Shown here: positions 60,478-64,000 of the stretch, piece after piece
Numbering within the stretch: the stretch's first letter is position 1
Layout of the letters: every line of letters starts with the position of its first letter
Source: Stutzerimonas kunmingensis
Lineage (GTDB): Bacteria; Pseudomonadota; Gammaproteobacteria; Pseudomonadales; Pseudomonadaceae
DNA length: 64,000 nucleotides
Assembly (NCBI RefSeq): GCF_014764705.1
Contig: NZ_JACXXG010000001.1
Coordinates: forward strand, 248,001 to 312,000
Reading direction: 5' to 3'
Program-made: the position numbers and the translations under genes
Notes under the pieces: model-generated
Seen by the model: only the letters and a program-made list of their open reading frames with translations
Databases searched by the model: none
Told to the model about the DNA's origin: nothing

Positions 60478-60669
60478 ATGCAAGTATTCAACGTGAGCGG
60501 AATGACCTGCAGCCATTGCGAGCGTGCGGTAACCCAGGCCATCCAGGCGCTAGACCCGCAGGCGCAGGTGCAGGTGGACCTGGCTGCCGGAACGGTGCAG
60601 GTCCAGAGCAGCGCCAGCGAGCAGGCGATTCGCCAGGCGATAAGCGAAGAGGGTTATCAGGTGAGCTGA
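60478..60669 (+). CDS. copZ: Copper chaperone CopZ (heavy-metal-associated domain)
   Basis: A 63-residue single HMA domain that binds Cu(I) with MTCSHC (C11 and C14), with a hydrophobic ferredoxin-like fold. It passes copper to CopA or CueR. ATG 60478 follows GAGGAG with 9-base spacing and a CueR promoter. It is a stand-alone gene, convergent with the TetR-family gene. Confidence 0.93.
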   Translation: MQVFNVSGMTCSHCERAVTQAIQALDPQAQVQVDLAAGTVQVQSSASEQAIRQAISEEGYQVS

Positions 60670-60673
60670 TCGC

Positions 60674-61321
60674 TCACACGGCAGGCTGGTCGGGATCGTC
60701 CGGCCAGTCGCGGACCAGGCCGCGGAACAGCGGGTCGATCAGCGCCCTGGTATCGACCTCTGGGGCGAACAGTTCGGTGTCGCGCGTCCAGTCGGTGAAC
60801 AGTCCGACCACCAGGGCATGCAGCGACAGCGCGGCGAGCCGCGGCGTGACGCCGGGGCGCAGGCAGGTCGAGGCGTTGCGCAGCAGGTTTTCGCACAGAT
60901 CGATGAACTGGTTGATGAAGGCGTGGTGACGTTCCTCGGCTTCACGCAGTTCATCGGTGAATTCGCACTTGTGCAGCAGGATGGTGAAGATCCGGCGCTT
61001 CTGCTCGTTGCTGGCCAGGGTGCTGATGGCCTCGACCGTCAGGTTGCGCAGAGCGATCAGTGCCTGCAGCGGCTGCTGCTGATCGCAGCTGCACAGGCGC
61101 TCGGTCATCTGCTCCGGTGGCAGGCGAATCTGGTTGAGCATTTCGTGGAACAGGTGCGCCTTGTTCTGAAAATGCCAGTACACCGCGCCGCGCGTCACAC
61201 CGGCGTCACGGGCGATCTGGTCGAGGCTGGTGTGGGCCACCCCCTTGTCCAGAAACAGCCGCTCGGCAGACGCGAGGATGGCGATACGAGTTTTTTCGGC
61301 TTCTTCTTTGGTTCGGCGCAT
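60674..61321 (-). CDS. TtgR/AcrR-type TetR family repressor
   Basis: A 215-residue repressor with an N-terminal helix-turn-helix (about 10-55; LDQIARDAGVTRGAVYWHF) and a C-terminal ligand domain. The N-terminus (MRRTKEEAEKTR) and the segment ILLHKCEFTDEL closely resemble TtgR-type regulators of drug efflux. It is divergent from the Bcr/CflA transporter, with a TtgR-like inverted repeat (61411-61433) between them. It may respond to antibiotics or plant phenolics (inference). Confidence 0.88.
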   Translation of the reverse strand: MRRTKEEAEKTRIAILASAERLFLDKGVAHTSLDQIARDAGVTRGAVYWHFQNKAHLFHEMLNQIRLPPEQMTERLCSCDQQQPLQALIALRNLTVEAISTLASNEQKRRIFTILLHKCEFTDELREAEERHHAFINQFIDLCENLLRNASTCLRPGVTPRLAALSLHALVVGLFTDWTRDTELFAPEVDTRALIDPLFRGLVRDWPDDPDQPAV

Positions 61322-61410
61322 GGGCAGATTCAGGCAGATGACGGCTGCTTCGGGCGTCCAGCAGCGATGGAGGGCGGCCAGTGTAACGGCGCATCTCGTC
61401 GTGATGCATG

Positions 61411-61433
61411 TTTACAATCGGCGGTGTATGTAA
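61411..61433. promoter_or_regulatory. Candidate operator of the TetR-family repressor
   Basis: TTTACA-N11-ATGTAA (61411-61433), the same half-sites and spacing as the known TtgR operator (TTTACA...ATGTAA). It lies in the 204-base gap between the divergent repressor and transporter, 90 bases from each start. Confidence 0.65.
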
Positions 61434-61525
61434 CAGCATCTTGCACGCCGGTGCAAATTCCCGGGCACGGTCGAGGTCCCAACAACTCACCCGGCCACGT
61501 CTTCTTTCCAGCTTGCGAGCCTCTG

Positions 61526-62698
61526 ATGTCCCTGCGGATTCTTCTCATACTGGGCGCGCTCAGCGCGTTCGGTCCCCTGGCGATCGACATGTACCTGCCG
61601 GCGTTCCCCTTGCTGGCGGAGTCGTTCGGCACCAGTGTCGATCACGTGCAGCTTTCGCTGGCGGCTTATTTCATCGGCCTGGCCATCGGTCAGCTGGTCT
61701 ACGGGCCGTTGGCCGATCGCTATGGGCGGCGCGGGCCGCTGCTGGTCGGCGTGACGCTCTTCACCCTGGCATCGCTGGCCAGCGCCTTTGTGCCGTCCAT
61801 GGACTGGCTGATCGGCGTGCGTTTCGTCCAGGCTCTCGGTGGCTGTGCCGGCATGGTGGTAGCGCGTGCCGTGGTGCGTGACCTGTGCGACCCGATGACC
61901 AGCGCCAAGGTGTTCTCGCAGCTGATGCTGGTGATGGGCCTGGCGCCTATCCTCGCGCCGGTGGCGGGCGGCGCGTTGCTGGCGTCGTTCGGCTGGCCGT
62001 CGATCTTCATCCTGCTGACGCTGTTCAGCGCGATGTGCCTGGTGGCGGTCACGCTGTGGCTGCCGGAAACCTATCCGGCCGGGCTGCCGCGTCAGCCGAT
62101 GTCCGGTGCGCTCGGGCAGTATCTGCGGCTGTTCCGTGATCGCTTCTTCATCGGCCACGTGCTGACCGGTGCGCTGTGCATGGCCGGCATGTTCGCCTAC
62201 ATCACCGGCTCGCCGTTCGTCTTCATCGAACTGTATGGTGTCAAACCCGAGCATTTCGGCTGGCTGTTCGGCGTCAATGCGGCGGGTTTCATCCTGATGG
62301 CGCAGGTCAACGTGCGGCTGGTGCGCTGGCGCGGGCCGGAGTTCTGGGTGCGGCGCTGGGTGTGGTTCTTCTTCGGCAGTGCGCTGGCGTTGTTGGCAGT
62401 GGCGGCAGCACAGCCGGAATCGCTCTGGCCGTTGCTGATTCCGCTGTTCTGCTGCGTGTCCTGCCTCGGTTGCCTGCTGCCGAACGCCACGGCCTGCGCC
62501 ATGGCCGACCAGCGCGCGAATGCCGGCAGCGCCTCGGCCTTGCTCGGCAGCATGCAGTTCACCATTGCCGCCATCGCCGCTTCCGCGGTGGGGGCTTTGC
62601 ACAACGGCACCGCAGTGCCCTTGGCGGCGATCATCAGCCTGTGCGGTCTGCTGGCAACGATCGTCGCCTACACCACGGCGCGCGCCAGTACGGATTGA
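61526..62698 (+). CDS. Bcr/CflA family multidrug transporter (MFS)
   Basis: A 390-residue major facilitator drug/proton antiporter with 12 membrane segments. Family motifs are the N-terminal AFGPLAIDMYLPAFP, motif A GPLADRYGRRGPLL, and RFVQALGG. The start ATG 61526 was chosen because the conserved sequence begins there; the open frame runs back to 60818 through the opposing repressor and is not real. It is probably repressed by the divergent TetR-family protein. Substrate likely a small drug such as bicyclomycin or chloramphenicol class (family knowledge). Confidence 0.92.
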   Translation: MSLRILLILGALSAFGPLAIDMYLPAFPLLAESFGTSVDHVQLSLAAYFIGLAIGQLVYGPLADRYGRRGPLLVGVTLFTLASLASAFVPSMDWLIGVRFVQALGGCAGMVVARAVVRDLCDPMTSAKVFSQLMLVMGLAPILAPVAGGALLASFGWPSIFILLTLFSAMCLVAVTLWLPETYPAGLPRQPMSGALGQYLRLFRDRFFIGHVLTGALCMAGMFAYITGSPFVFIELYGVKPEHFGWLFGVNAAGFILMAQVNVRLVRWRGPEFWVRRWVWFFFGSALALLAVAAAQPESLWPLLIPLFCCVSCLGCLLPNATACAMADQRANAGSASALLGSMQFTIAAIAASAVGALHNGTAVPLAAIISLCGLLATIVAYTTARASTD

Positions 62699-62701
62699 CT
62701 G

Positions 62702-62866
62702 TCAGGCGCTGAGTGGCAGGGGATGCGGCGCCTGCAGGCGACGGTGCAGAGTTTCGACGAAGGCGCGCGCTTCGGCTTCGCTGCGAAAGGTGACTTTCTG
62801 CCGGTCGAGGCACACCTGCCAGGCGCTGTCGGGTGACGGCGTCAGCGGGCGGACGAGAATGTGCAT
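62702..62866 (-). CDS. Small conserved protein of unknown function
   Basis: A 54-residue protein from ATG 62866 (GAGGAG 8 bases upstream): MHILVRPLTPSPDSAWQVCL, then FRSEAEARAFVETLHRRL, ending LPLSA. The mid-part resembles a small beta-alpha unit (WQVCLDRQKVTFRSEAEA) as seen in short DUF2188-like proteins, but I do not assign it. The stop is 4 bases from the convergent transporter stop. Confidence 0.6.
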   Translation of the reverse strand: MHILVRPLTPSPDSAWQVCLDRQKVTFRSEAEARAFVETLHRRLQAPHPLPLSA

Positions 62867-62966
62867 GGCGATCTCCTCGTGTGTGGGTCGCCGCACAGTC
62901 TAGGCGCAGCCATGGCTCGCGCGGCGAGCCATGGTGTCGCAGGTGGGCCGGGCGCCGACGAATGGC

Positions 62967-64000
<1,034 letters not shown>

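Noticed and set aside
60818..61525. A 236-codon upstream extension of the MFS transporter
   Set aside because: It crosses the opposing TetR-family gene, and the family sequence clearly begins at ATG 61526.

Overview
The window is about 64 kb of GC-rich chromosome from a gammaproteobacterium of the Pseudomonas type. The Stutzerimonas (P. stutzeri) lineage is my best guess. This rests on gene order and protein content: purA, tRNA-Leu, rnr, rlmB, rpsF-rpsR-rplI, dnaB, alr; pilR-pilS, bamD, rluD, pgeF, clpB; ndh, DUF3094; nadC; trpS, zapE; ampD-ampE-chemoreceptor. No search was run, so the species is inference. Almost everything looks like ordinary core chromosome. I found no insertion sequence, integrase, prophage or CRISPR array.

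Layout. 1-11899: translation and replication block, with the end of purA, two identical tRNA-Leu(CAG) genes on the minus strand, rnr-rlmB, an inserted hybrid histidine kinase, the rpsF-rpsR-DUF2232-rplI operon, dnaB and alr. 11887-22635: signalling block, with a frameshifted 7TMR-DISM/GGDEF gene, a YgiQ-type radical SAM protein, a CtpL-like chemoreceptor, a GcbA-type diguanylate cyclase, a DUF2333 membrane protein and pilR. 22760-30329: pilS, a small zinc-ribbon protein, then divergent bamD and rluD-pgeF, and clpB behind a heat-shock promoter. 30445-30825: a tRNA-Asn/Pro/Lys operon with clear promoter and terminator. 30886-39974: ndh, DUF3094, DUF1631, nadC, a YhcB-like protein, an alpha/beta hydrolase, trpS and zapE. 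40044-48960: a GlxA-type regulator, nfi, ampD-ampE, a chemoreceptor, a TatD hydrolase, a small unknown, ada and a RIO1-like kinase. 49051-57323: an RND tripartite efflux operon, a ferritin/bacterioferritin and a frameshifted chemoreceptor. 57494-64000: copper homeostasis (cueR, copA, copZ with two CueR-type promoters), a TtgR/AcrR-type repressor divergent from a Bcr/CflA transporter, a small unknown and an adenosine/adenine deaminase.

How the genes work together. CueR would sense Cu(I) and activate both copA (export) and copZ (chaperone). The TetR-family repressor probably controls the adjacent MFS pump from one inverted repeat. PilS-PilR is the sigma54 two-component system for type IV pili. 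AmpD and PgeF both act in peptidoglycan maintenance or recycling. Signalling genes are dense: three chemoreceptors, two GGDEF proteins, a hybrid kinase and PilSR. Two of these sensory genes carry net -1 frame disruptions, which are either real inactivations or sequence errors.

The most interesting leads are regulatory: a candidate S6:S18-binding leader before rpsF, matching sigma28-like promoters before two chemoreceptors, paired CueR promoters, a TtgR-like operator, and a terminator-like hairpin inside the DUF1631/nadC divergent region. I did not find a convincing wholly new multi-gene system.
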